A stretch of DNA of 64,000 bases from Spirochaetota bacterium (GCA_016214035.1 JACRPF010000009.1:62001-126000), one strand, 5' to 3'; positions 33,231-42,549 are shown, counted from the stretch's first letter. The notes: generated by a model from the sequence alone, not told the origin. Numbers and translations are program-made.

Positions 33231-35696
33231 TTATAAGATGCTGTTTCGAAGCGAATCGACGGACTTTTTTTTCCGTGCAAAGGCGAACGCCGCGGTCGTC
33301 ACGGCTTCATCCGCAGCCATGATCTGGGAACAGGCGGCAGCATAATCACGCTGGAGAATGTCGAGGTCGATAGCGGCTTTGTCGAGTTCCGTACGAACTT
33401 TCGGCATATCGTTTTTTTTCATCGAGCTCTTCGTGTTTTTCCGTCCTGTCACACCCAGTACGATAAGGCGCGGTTTGTCAGTATCCTTTTGCGGCGATGA
33501 TAACCGTATCGAGACTATCTTTTTTTCCGGGTGGGGGTTCTGCCACCATGACAGAAAAGCGAATATCGGTGTGTCTTCGACCATACCCATCCATGCGCAA
33601 ATTCCTTTTCCAAGGATGGCGGGTTTTCCCCACCAGTCATCGGTGTTTACGCCGGAGATGAACGGCAACGCCGCGCTTGTGCCGTCATCGTATTCCGCCG
33701 TCATAACGGCAAGTGTAATGCCCGAGCCGGCGTAATGAGCGGTGGTCAGGAAAAAAACTGTGTCGAACGCAGCGTTCACGGGAATCGGTTTCGGCGTGCA
33801 GTCGATGCGGGGATCATTTCCGCAGACGGTGATTATCGATCTGCCGGCGCCGCGGCTGTCCGGAACGGTGAAATGAACTCCGCGTGCGACAATTGCACCG
33901 TGGTCAAATGTGAACGGGATCGCTCCGCGGGCCATGCAGTCCGCAGCGGAACTGTTGGCGGCAGGCGCGATGTCGATTGCGGTATCAGCACCATTACCGA
34001 TTGCGTTTTGTGCCAGTGCCGCATTGGTTTTCCATAGCGTCCCGTCGATTGCCATGAACCGTTCGGCAAGACACAGGAATGCATCGTATGCACTTCCGTC
34101 ACCGCCATGCCAGGCGGCGTCTGCGGAATGCGGCGGTACGGCGGGCCAGTGTAACTCATCGAAACCGGAAAAAAATCCGGGATGCCGCCGGTTCAGACTG
34201 TCATCGAAGCGAAGCAGACGATCAGCGCTGACGGCGCCGTTAGTTAGCGTACTGCCGGTGAAACGTTCCGCGAATCGTTCAAAGGCCTCATCACGTGAAT
34301 GCCACGCGAAGTCCGCACATGCTGCTATCCCCGGCCATGCCTCCTCGGCGGTGCCCGGCGCGCTCCAGAAGGTATTGATGATTCCCGTCCCGCCGTTCGC
34401 GGAGATGGTTTCGGCGTATGACATGCAGTTCAGGAAGCGTTCGCGGGGGCGCGGCATGGAGCAGGGAGAACCGCTCGCGCTTGCGGCAGTCGAACCCATT
34501 ACCGTGAATCCCTTATCGATGAAAAACCTGAACATAGGATAGCGCTGATATTCGCCCGGCGTATCGGTTTTCCAATAATCATCGAACAGCGCCATGCGTT
34601 CCGGGGAGCAGTCCCCCTCGGGATTGATATCTCCGAATCGGAATTTCCAGCGTTGTGCTTCAAGGCCGTAATAGCACCATGCGGTGAGCACCACATTGCG
34701 CGGGAATGCCGCCAGGTCTTCGGGATATTTCCAGAGCATATCATCCCACATCATCGGCGTTTTACCCTGAGCGATTATCCACCGCGATAATGCCGCGTAG
34801 TAACCGGTGAACAGTTTCGCAAGCGTTCCGTTCGCGGCATGTTCCGCGCATTTCGGGCAGAACGCTCCCATGCGGAAGACCTCGTCGCCGGTGATATGCG
34901 CGTAGCGGGAGTTTTTATGGATCGCCAGCACCTCGGTCCACAATTCCTTCATCAGCGCAAGCGACCCCGGATGCTGCGGGCACATCTCGTGTGTCTGATC
35001 GGGAAGTTCGCGGAGATGTGCGTATTCGTTGTGTACAAGGTACGGTTCAGCGTGGCCGAGAGAATCGAGCAGCGGTATCGTCTCGATGAAATGGTCTTCG
35101 GCAGTCTGTATGAGCCGATGGAGCTGTTCTTTGGTATACGCATTGCGGTGTGCTATTTTTGGATGCGATTCCCACGGGAAGCGGTTGTCATACTCGATCA
35201 CGACGGCGTTGTATTTCAGGTCGGCAAGCGTGCGGATGAGTCGTATGAACCGGTCGATCGACGGAGCGTCTCCATTGGCGAGCGCGATATGGAATGCCCG
35301 GAGTTTCACGTCCGGCCAGTCGATGATCTCCACCGATGGAATAGGCTTTCCTTTGGCAAGACGGACAATCTGTGTCAGTGTGGATACGCCGTTGTATGCG
35401 CCGTGTGACGTTGCCGCTTCGATGAGCACACCGTCAGTATCGATTTTCAGACGATATGCTTCCGGTCTCATAGTTTCCGGTATCGATACGGTACTGAAAG
35501 CCGCGTGTTCCTGAATAATCACCGATCGACGTTCTGCAGTGCCGAATACCGCGCGGCCGCCCATCTCATTGAGCCGTTGTTCAATACCGGCTGATGCGAA
35601 ACTGCAGCTCCAGGTGAATTGCTCAACAATATGGAATGCTGCTTGCTCGCGAGCAATGATCTTTTTGGGTCGGGGAAACAGATTTTCGAATATCAT
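33231..35696 (-). CDS. Glycoside hydrolase family 20, beta-N-acetylhexosaminidase-like, cytoplasmic
   Basis: The 821-residue protein has an N-terminal GH20b-type domain, then a (beta/alpha)8 barrel from about residue 125. The catalytic Asp-Glu pair is in YAHITGDEVFRMG, and GAYNGVSTLTQIVRL and LLDSLGHAEPYL also match GH20. A C-terminal accessory region of about 400 residues follows. No signal peptide is seen, so it would act on imported oligosaccharides. GGAGG lies 5 bp before the ATG and a TTGACA-N17-TATGCT promoter lies upstream. Activity on GlcNAc or GalNAc linkages is inferred from the family. Confidence 0.9.
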   Translation of the reverse strand: MIFENLFPRPKKIIAREQAAFHIVEQFTWSCSFASAGIEQRLNEMGGRAVFGTAERRSVIIQEHAAFSTVSIPETMRPEAYRLKIDTDGVLIEAATSHGAYNGVSTLTQIVRLAKGKPIPSVEIIDWPDVKLRAFHIALANGDAPSIDRFIRLIRTLADLKYNAVVIEYDNRFPWESHPKIAHRNAYTKEQLHRLIQTAEDHFIETIPLLDSLGHAEPYLVHNEYAHLRELPDQTHEMCPQHPGSLALMKELWTEVLAIHKNSRYAHITGDEVFRMGAFCPKCAEHAANGTLAKLFTGYYAALSRWIIAQGKTPMMWDDMLWKYPEDLAAFPRNVVLTAWCYYGLEAQRWKFRFGDINPEGDCSPERMALFDDYWKTDTPGEYQRYPMFRFFIDKGFTVMGSTAASASGSPCSMPRPRERFLNCMSYAETISANGGTGIINTFWSAPGTAEEAWPGIAACADFAWHSRDEAFERFAERFTGSTLTNGAVSADRLLRFDDSLNRRHPGFFSGFDELHWPAVPPHSADAAWHGGDGSAYDAFLCLAERFMAIDGTLWKTNAALAQNAIGNGADTAIDIAPAANSSAADCMARGAIPFTFDHGAIVARGVHFTVPDSRGAGRSIITVCGNDPRIDCTPKPIPVNAAFDTVFFLTTAHYAGSGITLAVMTAEYDDGTSAALPFISGVNTDDWWGKPAILGKGICAWMGMVEDTPIFAFLSWWQNPHPEKKIVSIRLSSPQKDTDKPRLIVLGVTGRKNTKSSMKKNDMPKVRTELDKAAIDLDILQRDYAAACSQIMAADEAVTTAAFAFARKKKSVDSLRNSIL

Positions 35697-35739
35697 TACG
35701 CCTCCGTTATCGGCGCGAATGACGCCGACGCCGGTTCAC

Positions 35740-35768
35740 AGCATAGCAGTTTCATGTGCTGTTGTCAA
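35740..35768 (-). promoter_or_regulatory. Sigma70-like promoter of GH20-rbsD/fucU
   Basis: Minus-strand TTGACA (35768-35763), 17 bp and TATGCT (35745-35740) are seen in the 87-bp gap after the UroD-like gene. Confidence 0.6.
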
Positions 35769-35783
35769 TGTTCTCGCGGGTCT

Positions 35784-36935
35784 TCACCGGAGATATGTGC
35801 CGTATTCATGCGCCGTGTCGAATACCGCGCAGATATCTTCGGGTGAAACCGTCGGCTGTATCGCATGCACCTGATTGAACACAAAACCGCCGCCGGGAGC
35901 GAATATTTTCAGACGTTCTTTGACATGTTCGACGACCTCGGCGGTCGGCTTTTTTCCGAGCACCATCTGCGTGTCGCATCCGCCGCCCCAGAATACGATC
36001 TTCTTTCCGTATTTCTGTTTCAGCACGGCGGGGTCCATTCCCCGGGCCGATGTCTGCACCGGATTGAGCAGATCGACACCCATGGCGACGATATCGTCCA
36101 TGAGCGGCATGATGGCGCCGCATGAGTGCAGATAAAGTTTCAACCCCGTATTCGCATGGAGCCAGTCGGCAAACCGCTTATAGTGCGGGGCTATCATCTC
36201 GCGGAACGTGTCGGGACTGATGAGCGGATTGTCCTGCGCACCGAAGTCGTCGGCGCAGATCACGCAGAAAAGATATTTTCCTATCGCGTCGTTCACCCGC
36301 GATACGCTTTTAATAAGTCCGTCGCAGCGTTTCGTGAGCGTCTCGTGCACTTTGTCCGGTTCGGTCATGAGCGACATGAGGAATTCCGGATTCGATGAAA
36401 AGAATGATCCGCCGAATTTTCCGGCAAGCGCGTACTCCGTTGACTTATAAAAAGTCTTCGTGTCATCCTCAAGATGCCTGAGTGCTTCGTCGGTGAGCGG
36501 CGTTCCGGTGCCGAACCAGTGCATACCGTCCTCGGAATCGAAATAGAGCGATGAGTCGGGCTTGCGGAATCGGTTGCCAGCGGCGTCGGAAAGCAGCCAC
36601 TCGTCGCCGTGCCGCGTGAGCGGGAGTTTTATCGGGAACTCTACGCTGCATGACGGAAAAAGCGGATAGCCGTGCCACTCCCGCGCGAATGATATGCTGG
36701 AGATCTGCACGACATCGATATGCAGTCGTTTACGGATTTCCTCTTCGACGACGGCAAGTTCCTGCATCACGTCGTTTGATCGCACCGTGCCGTGCGGAAG
36801 ACTGAGGTGTTTCTTGAGCGCATCGTAGGCGAGTACGTGTATGCCGGACGCGCCGGTGGTTCCGCCGAGATCAATGGGTACGCGGTCCGCTTCCTCGAAG
36901 TTGATTGCTTTCAAAACACGTTCACGGCTTGTCAT
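35784..36935 (-). CDS. UroD-family protein, methyltransferase-like
   Basis: The 383-residue protein is a uroporphyrinogen-decarboxylase-fold TIM barrel (TSRERVLKAINFEEADRVPIDLG start, DDFGAQDNPLISPDTFREMI). It carries the His-x-Cys of zinc methyltransferases such as MtaA/CmuA (LYLHSCGAI, His270/Cys272) and a later Cys in WGGGCDTQ. Haem-type UroD lacks these. Such proteins are common in carbohydrate clusters of Lentisphaerota- and spirochaete-like genomes, with unknown reactions. It overlaps the upstream SDR gene by ATGA. Confidence 0.85.
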   Translation of the reverse strand: MTSRERVLKAINFEEADRVPIDLGGTTGASGIHVLAYDALKKHLSLPHGTVRSNDVMQELAVVEEEIRKRLHIDVVQISSISFAREWHGYPLFPSCSVEFPIKLPLTRHGDEWLLSDAAGNRFRKPDSSLYFDSEDGMHWFGTGTPLTDEALRHLEDDTKTFYKSTEYALAGKFGGSFFSSNPEFLMSLMTEPDKVHETLTKRCDGLIKSVSRVNDAIGKYLFCVICADDFGAQDNPLISPDTFREMIAPHYKRFADWLHANTGLKLYLHSCGAIMPLMDDIVAMGVDLLNPVQTSARGMDPAVLKQKYGKKIVFWGGGCDTQMVLGKKPTAEVVEHVKERLKIFAPGGGFVFNQVHAIQPTVSPEDICAVFDTAHEYGTYLR

Positions 36936-37693
36936 GCGCTGTACACGCCTCCGTTGATGTCTATCGTCGCGCCGGTGATGAAGCCGTCGTATTCCGATGC
37001 GAGGAACGCCACCGTCCGCGCTACATCCTCGGGTGTACCCGCGCGTCCCACCGGTATGCCGGCAATCGTCGCGTCGGCGCTTTCTTTGGTGGTATGCGTG
37101 TTGTGAAAATGCGTGCCGAGGATAAGCCCGGGAGCGACCGCATTCACGCGTACACCTTTGGGCGCAAGCTCGTTGGAGAGCGCGCGGGTGAATGTAAGTA
37201 CGGCGCCTTTTGCCGTCGAGTAGATGAGCGATCCCGGATGCCCTCCTTTTCGCCCTGCAAGCGATGCGAGATTGATGATGCTGGCACCATTCGCCTTGAT
37301 GAGATGCGGCGACGCCTCGCGCGTCACATACACCATAGAATTGACGTTGATGTCCATAATCTTCGCGATGTATGCCGCGTCGATATCGGCGATGGTTTTT
37401 CGGCCCACAAGGTCGCCGGTGTTATTCACGAGTATGTCGATGCCGTTGAGGAATGCGGCGACTTCGCCAACAAGACGCTTTGCCTCGGATTCTTTTGTGA
37501 GGTCCGCCTGAAAACCCTTCGCACGTACGCCGAATGATTTTGACGCGGCGGTAAGCTTCTCGGCGCCGTCCTTGCTCGAGAAATAATGTATCGCTACATC
37601 GGCGCCCTGACGCATAAGCTCTTCCACAATGGAATAGCCGATGCCCTGTCCTCCGCCGGTGATGAACGCGCGTTTGCCTTTCAGTGAACCCAT
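36932..37693 (-). CDS. Short-chain dehydrogenase/reductase
   Basis: This 253-residue classical SDR has the cofactor motif TGGGQGIG, NNTG, catalytic Ser in INLASLAG and YSTAK (YxxxK), and a C-terminal GATIDINGG. It oxidises or reduces a hydroxyl group with NAD(P). An acidic residue after beta2 is not obvious (HYFSSKDG), so NADP is possible. It sits between two UroD-like genes with 12 bp and ATGA spacing, clearly one operon. Confidence 0.92.
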   Translation of the reverse strand: MGSLKGKRAFITGGGQGIGYSIVEELMRQGADVAIHYFSSKDGAEKLTAASKSFGVRAKGFQADLTKESEAKRLVGEVAAFLNGIDILVNNTGDLVGRKTIADIDAAYIAKIMDINVNSMVYVTREASPHLIKANGASIINLASLAGRKGGHPGSLIYSTAKGAVLTFTRALSNELAPKGVRVNAVAPGLILGTHFHNTHTTKESADATIAGIPVGRAGTPEDVARTVAFLASEYDGFITGATIDINGGVYSA

Positions 37694-37705
37694 GGAAATG
37701 CTCCT

Positions 37706-38668
37706 TTAATCAACATACTCTTTTATGAATAAAATGTTTTCTTCCGGCGTCTCATACGGTATCGCTCCGGTGCCGAGCAGTAAGCCGTTATGCCGCTGTG
37801 CGAGTTCGAGTATCTCATCGATCTCACGTTTGATGTCGTCCTTCGTTCCGTACGAATATGTCTGCGTTTTCATGTTCACGCGGACCTTAACGCCCGGGAA
37901 CGGTTTTATCGCGGCAAGAAATTCTTCACGATTGGTTTCCGCCGGACATATCACGAAGTTCGTGCCGGTGGCAACCATGTGCGGAACGATGGGCGCGGTG
38001 TTGCCGCCGATGATGCAGGGAACGGAATTCCCGAGTATCGATGCAACGCCCCGCATGATTTCTTTAAGCACGGGGAGTTCTATGTCACGGAACTGATCGG
38101 GTGACAAAAGCGGCGGTGCCGCCCCCGACTCGAAGAACGCAACGGATAATCCGTTGTCTTTGATGTATTGCGTAAATGCGATCTGTCCGGGAATGAGCCG
38201 TGCAAGGAACTCGCGAGTCGCGTCCGGTTCCATCGCCGCCGCTATCATGAGCGTTTCCATGCCGAGAAGGCTCTGCGCCAGCGAGAACGGTCCGCTCACC
38301 GGAACTCGTACATCGGCTTCGGGAAACCGCGCCTTGAAATCGCGGGCGACGTTTACCACGAGCGCAAGACGTCCATCTTTTACCGGATTGAACGGTGTGA
38401 GCGCCCGTGTCTCATCGATTGACGCGAACAGCGACGCGTGAATCGCCGGAATCGTGTTGTCCTTACAAGGCTCGATGACACATCCATACGCTTCGGCTTC
38501 GGTATTGTAAATGTCTATGCCGATGACCACGGGCGAATGCCGGTACAATTCGTACGCCCTGCTGTGCGCCTCAAGCATGAGCGCTCCGCTGCGTGACACG
38601 TCCCACGGCGAGCGGCCGATGACTTTTGCCGCATGCTCGTAGATCGAGAGTGAAAGCGGAATTTTCAT
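37706..38668 (-). CDS. UroD-family protein, second copy in the cluster
   Basis: The 320-residue UroD-fold protein (SPWDVSRSGALMLEAHSRAYELYRHSP, FESGAAPPLLSPDQFRDIELP, CIIGGNTAPI) belongs to a different branch from the neighbour at 35784: the HxC methyltransferase motif is replaced by GGNTAP. Other lone Cys residues are present (CVIEPC, VICPAET). The start lies two bases after the MDR stop with no ribosome site, so translation should be coupled. Its function is unknown. Confidence 0.82.
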   Translation of the reverse strand: MKIPLSLSIYEHAAKVIGRSPWDVSRSGALMLEAHSRAYELYRHSPVVIGIDIYNTEAEAYGCVIEPCKDNTIPAIHASLFASIDETRALTPFNPVKDGRLALVVNVARDFKARFPEADVRVPVSGPFSLAQSLLGMETLMIAAAMEPDATREFLARLIPGQIAFTQYIKDNGLSVAFFESGAAPPLLSPDQFRDIELPVLKEIMRGVASILGNSVPCIIGGNTAPIVPHMVATGTNFVICPAETNREEFLAAIKPFPGVKVRVNMKTQTYSYGTKDDIKREIDEILELAQRHNGLLLGTGAIPYETPEENILFIKEYVD

Positions 38669-38670
38669 GA

Positions 38671-39729
38671 TTACGGTTTAAAGATGACGCCGAGCATTTT
38701 TTCAGGCGTCTGCATCGCTTTACCGGTCTCTTCTTCAACGCGGTCAAGCGGTATGCGGTGCGTGGTGAGCGCGTCGACGTTCACTTTGCCCTCACCGATA
38801 AGCCGCATGCAGAGCGCGAGGTTCGTTTTCGTCGTCCAGCGCATCGCCACCAATGGATAATCCTCGCCGTGTTCCCAGATAGGGTCGTGATACCCGAAAC
38901 CGGTGCGCGAACAGCGGCGTATGTCGATGTTGTTCATCCCGCCAATCATGCCGTCGTAGGCGAACGTGGGCCAGCCGACGATCATGATGCGTCCCATCGA
39001 GTGGCCGTCCGGCGAAAGCTTCATGCAGTCGACGAGCCGGTTCACCGTTTCATCGCACGGCCCCGCGTTGGCGAGCACCGCCGCGTCAAGTCCGCTGCCG
39101 TTCGTAAACTTTTTCGTCGCTTCAATAACGCCTGCGTCCGACATGGCCGTTTCGATGCCGAATTTCTTCGCGGTGTCGAGACAGAACGGATTGATGTCCC
39201 AGCCGATAGGATAATTCCCGGCAAGCTGATAGAGCCGCGCCGTGAGCGTACCGACGATGCCGAGGCCCACGATGCATACATACTCGCCGAATTCCGGCTG
39301 TCCGCGCCGAACCACATGCATTGCGGTGGCAAGGAGCATCGCGTATGCGCCCTGGTCGAACGATACATTATCGGGAAGCGGTATGCAGAGATTATGCGGC
39401 ATCACCGCATAGTCGGTGTGCTGCGCAAATCCCCAGCCGATGCAGGCAACGCGGTCGCCCTTTTTATATTCCGTCACACCTTCACCGATTTCTTCTATAA
39501 TACCGGCGTTCGAATAACCGAACGGTGACGGTTTTTCGTTCGGATCGGGGTTATTGCGTTTCTTACTGAATGCCACCCAGCCCTTGAGCTCCGTGCCCGG
39601 GCTCACGAGAGATGACTGCACTTTTACGAGCACGGTGCCTTTTTTAAGCTGCGGCATGTCCTGTTCGATGAGCCGTATGATGCCGTCGCCGCCGCGTGTC
39701 GCTACTTTTCGTTTGGATGGGATGTTCAT
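38671..39729 (-). CDS. Medium-chain dehydrogenase (MDR), zinc-less type
   Basis: The 352-residue GroES-like/Rossmann dehydrogenase has SSLVSPGTELKGW at the position of the usual catalytic zinc ligand, GDRVACIGWGFAQHTDYAV and the nucleotide motif VGLGIVGTLTARL. The SPGTE form without cysteine ligands is typical of a branch near BchC and other sugar or inositol dehydrogenases. It probably oxidises a sugar or sugar alcohol with NAD. AGGAG lies upstream. An 85-bp gap with a perfect hairpin separates it from the isomerase gene. Confidence 0.87.
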   Translation of the reverse strand: MNIPSKRKVATRGGDGIIRLIEQDMPQLKKGTVLVKVQSSLVSPGTELKGWVAFSKKRNNPDPNEKPSPFGYSNAGIIEEIGEGVTEYKKGDRVACIGWGFAQHTDYAVMPHNLCIPLPDNVSFDQGAYAMLLATAMHVVRRGQPEFGEYVCIVGLGIVGTLTARLYQLAGNYPIGWDINPFCLDTAKKFGIETAMSDAGVIEATKKFTNGSGLDAAVLANAGPCDETVNRLVDCMKLSPDGHSMGRIMIVGWPTFAYDGMIGGMNNIDIRRCSRTGFGYHDPIWEHGEDYPLVAMRWTTKTNLALCMRLIGEGKVNVDALTTHRIPLDRVEEETGKAMQTPEKMLGVIFKP

Positions 39730-39752
39730 TGGTTTATTCTCCTTGTGTTGTT

Positions 39753-39806
39753 AGAGACAGCGGGGTACGGTTCCCGAGCGCTGTCGAGCGATGCCCCGCT
39801 GTCTCT
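39753..39806. other. Perfect 13-bp inverted repeat in an operon gap
   Basis: AGAGACAGCGGGG (39753-39765) and CCCCGCTGTCTCT (39794-39806) are exact complements around a 28-nt loop that itself repeats GCGCTGTCGAGCG-like bases. There is no T run, so it is more likely an RNA processing or stability hairpin between the isomerase and MDR genes than a terminator. Confidence 0.75.
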
Positions 39807-39814
39807 ATGTGTAT

Positions 39815-40687
39815 CTATTTCGCTCCGGTACTCTTCCAATCCGTCGATGTTTTCTGCGCTCCGGTTCCGTCTTCCGCCATGAGTTTTTTAATGTACGCGA
39901 GGTCTTTCTTCACGAGCGCCGCAGCCGCATCGTTCATGAGCTGACCCGGACCCGACGGGTCGGAATACTCGGCGGGCAGACATATCGTTCCCGTGTACCC
40001 GCGCGTGCGAAGCGCGTTGATCATCGTGCGCCACGAATAACCGGCATGCTGAGCGGTGGTCCAGAGTATCTTCCACTTAGCCTCGTCCTCGTCCGGGCCG
40101 TTGACACGCCAGTGACTTGCCGACTTGAAATTCATCATTCCCAGATGCGGCCAGACGATATCGAGCGCCATGGTCTCGGGTTCACCGTCCACCGCGCAAT
40201 GGGCCGGATCGAGCACGGCGCATACCTGTTTCGGGTCGTAGTTCTCTATCAGATGCATGAGCCCGATGGCGCTGCCCACCATGTAATCGCAGTGGTTCTG
40301 TACCCCGATAGCCACCTTGTTTTTTGCAAGTGACGGCAGCAGCTTATCGAATCCGTCGCGCACCTTTTTCTCGGTCGCATAATAACCTATTTTCATGTCG
40401 ATGCCCACGCAGATGCGGATGATGGGAACACCAGCTTCACCGCAGGCGGCAATCGTTTTTTCATCGGTATCGCCGGCAATGCTTCCGATGATAAGTCCGC
40501 GGTCTTTGAAAACTTTCACCGCATTCGGCAGATCCTTCGCTATCGCATCGGGCGTCACCTGATATCCGGCACGTACCGCGAGCTCCACGCCGTCAAAACC
40601 GGTCTCCTTCACAAAGTCGGCGAGATGCTCGATGCTCATGTCTTTTGCCGTCCACGGTTTCGTGAATACGGTAAGCTTGTTCTTCAT
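39815..40687 (-). CDS. Sugar phosphate isomerase/epimerase-like TIM barrel
   Basis: The 290-residue protein of the xylose-isomerase-like/AP-endonuclease-2 superfamily shows GFDGVELAV, KNKVAIGVQNHCD, VCAVLDPAHC and LPAEYSDPSG as candidate metal-ligand stations. It lacks the ENDRG loop of the 3-epimerase at 2875, so its substrate is probably different. AAGGAGACG precedes the ATG. It lies between the MFS transporter and the MDR gene in the minus-strand sugar cluster. Confidence 0.83.
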   Translation of the reverse strand: MKNKLTVFTKPWTAKDMSIEHLADFVKETGFDGVELAVRAGYQVTPDAIAKDLPNAVKVFKDRGLIIGSIAGDTDEKTIAACGEAGVPIIRICVGIDMKIGYYATEKKVRDGFDKLLPSLAKNKVAIGVQNHCDYMVGSAIGLMHLIENYDPKQVCAVLDPAHCAVDGEPETMALDIVWPHLGMMNFKSASHWRVNGPDEDEAKWKILWTTAQHAGYSWRTMINALRTRGYTGTICLPAEYSDPSGPGQLMNDAAAALVKKDLAYIKKLMAEDGTGAQKTSTDWKSTGAK

Positions 40688-40770
40688 ACAGGGCGTCTCC
40701 TTATCGATTCGTGCTTATATAATAATCAGGATCCGCTATCCGTCTTTGTCAAAAATGAAGAAAAATTTGC

Positions 40771-42159
40771 CTATCGCGGAGCGGCGTTCCGGCCCGATGT
40801 TCTCAGGAGCGTTCCGGCCGCGCAGACAACCGTGAAAATGATGATGAGGATCCGCATGGCGGCGAGGAATTGCGGATGATATACAGGTGTCACGCGTACA
40901 CCGTGGAGAAACAGCGCGAAGACTATCATCACGATACCCATGCTGAATATCTGACCGATGAGGCGCATCGTGCCCACGATGCTTGACGCAACGCCGTACG
41001 ACCGTGCTGCTACCGCATGCATGGCCGCCGTGGTGTTCGGCGACGAGAAAAAGGCGAACCCGAGCCCGAGTATCGCGAGTGCGGTGATGATGAGCCAGAA
41101 CGGCGTATCGGTGCCGGTGAACACGAGTATGAAAAGACCGAGCGCGGTAAGCCCCATGCCGAATGCGGCGATGCCGTCGGGCGGCCGCTTGTCGGAAAGT
41201 CGTCCTGCGAACGGCGAAAATACCGTCTGTATGACAGGCTGCACCAGGAGCATAAGTCCCGCCTGTCCCGGGGTGAATCCTTTTATGTACTGCAGATAGA
41301 GACTGACGAGAAATCCGACGGCAAACGTTGCGCTGTAGTTGATGAGCGCTCCGCTTACGGCGAACGAGAACGGCCGGTTGCCGATGAAGAGTTTCAGATC
41401 GATAACCGGTTCTTTCACGCGTGTCGTGTACAGGATAAACGCGGTTATACCGGCAATGCTGACGGCGATGATGGCCCACGCTGTCGGATGCGGCAGCCGT
41501 GAAAAGCCGACAATAAGGAGAAGGAGCGATACTGCATAGAGGAGCGAACCTGGTATGTCGAAGCGTTCACCGCGGGCCTGCGCCCATTCGCCTTTGAGCT
41601 TCAAAAAAACTACAGCCGCTGCGACGAGTCCGAGCGCCGCATTCACAATGAAGATGCTCTGCCAGCCGATATACTGCGTCATGAGTCCGCCGAACAGCGG
41701 TCCGAGCGACGCGCCGAGATACACTGATGCGACATTCAAACCGAGCGCCCTGCCGCGCTCCTCGGGCGGGAACACCGATACGAGTATGGTCATCCCGGTT
41801 CCGAATATCATCGCCCCGGATATGCCCTGGATGAAGCGCATTGCGATGAACAGTGTCCCCGTGGGAGCGTACGCGGTGACTACGGACAGCACCGCATATG
41901 AGATGATGCCGATGATGTATATTTTCTTCCGCCCCACGATGTCAGACAGTCTGCCGAACGGTACGAGGAACATCCCCGCCGCGAGGAGATACGCGGTGAG
42001 CACCCAGTTGAGCGAGAGCGCGTCAAGATGAAATTGCCGCCCGATGGTGGGCAGCGCCACCGTGAGCGATGAGCCCATAAATGGTGTGAGGAATGAGCTG
42101 ACCAGCGCTGCGGTAAGTGCAGCAGATTTCTGCGTATCGGGATGCATAGTAGTTATCAT
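40771..42159 (-). CDS. MFS transporter, DHA2-like (14 helices)
   Basis: The 462-residue membrane protein has about 14 hydrophobic helices and the MFS motif A region GRLSDIVGRKK, motif C-like GASLGPLFGGLMT and a second-half GRLSDKRPPDG. The family exports drugs or small molecules by proton antiport; in a sugar cluster, uptake or efflux of a catabolite is also possible. The start at 42159 is chosen because TTGAAT-N16-TATTAT places the transcription start right there. An ATG at 42168 overlaps the -10 box. Confidence 0.88.
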   Translation of the reverse strand: MITTMHPDTQKSAALTAALVSSFLTPFMGSSLTVALPTIGRQFHLDALSLNWVLTAYLLAAGMFLVPFGRLSDIVGRKKIYIIGIISYAVLSVVTAYAPTGTLFIAMRFIQGISGAMIFGTGMTILVSVFPPEERGRALGLNVASVYLGASLGPLFGGLMTQYIGWQSIFIVNAALGLVAAAVVFLKLKGEWAQARGERFDIPGSLLYAVSLLLLIVGFSRLPHPTAWAIIAVSIAGITAFILYTTRVKEPVIDLKLFIGNRPFSFAVSGALINYSATFAVGFLVSLYLQYIKGFTPGQAGLMLLVQPVIQTVFSPFAGRLSDKRPPDGIAAFGMGLTALGLFILVFTGTDTPFWLIITALAILGLGFAFFSSPNTTAAMHAVAARSYGVASSIVGTMRLIGQIFSMGIVMIVFALFLHGVRVTPVYHPQFLAAMRILIIIFTVVCAAGTLLRTSGRNAAPR

Positions 42160-42166
42160 ATATTCC

Positions 42167-42194
42167 ATAATATCTCAGGTCATACAATATTCAA
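42167..42194 (-). promoter_or_regulatory. Sigma70-like promoter of the MFS gene, leaderless arrangement
   Basis: Minus-strand TTGAAT (42194-42189), 16 bp and TATTAT (42172-42167) are seen. The in-frame ATG at 42159 begins 7 bp after the -10 box. No Shine-Dalgarno sequence is visible. Confidence 0.5.
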
Positions 42195-42215
42195 GCAATT
42201 ACCCTGTTTGATAGT

Positions 42216-42239
42216 TGTTATAAATTCTGTTATAAATTC
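42216..42239 (+). repeat. Two adjacent 12-bp direct repeats at a -35 box
   Basis: TGTTATAAATTC occurs twice in a row and directly touches the -35 box at 42240. The position fits an activator or repressor binding site. The factor is unknown. Confidence 0.7.
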
Positions 42240-42268
42240 TTGACAAAAGGATAAAACGGCACTATTAT
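42240..42268 (+). promoter_or_regulatory. Near-consensus promoter with long leader
   Basis: TTGACA (42240-42245), 17 bp and TATTAT (42263-42268) are seen. The next gene starts at 42550, leaving an AT-rich leader of about 275 nt with no convincing gene. A 61-codon frame at 42331 starts with GTG without a ribosome site. The leader may fold or hold an sRNA; no riboswitch is recognised. Confidence 0.65.
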
Positions 42269-42549
42269 ATATAAAGTACTTTGGTGGTTCTTTCATTATA
42301 TGAACGTGTAGCAATTCGGGGTGTGCCGCTGTGTATTATCACGTTTTAAAAAAGCCTAATGGTATAACGTTTACAAACAGCGCACTATACGTGTGTCATG
42401 GTGTAAAAAAAGACATCGTTACTGTAATGGCAGGTTTTATCATGTTGTTGAAGTCCTGTAATTGCATGCGATTGTTCACCTTTTTCTTTCACGTTGGCTA
42501 TTATATTCGGTTATAGTTCTCATATAAAAATATATAGTGAAGGTGCGGT

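Noticed and set aside
42331-42516. 61-codon frame in the leader of the CsgG/PEGA gene
   Set aside because: GTG start without a ribosome site and no protein-like pattern; kept only as leader sequence.
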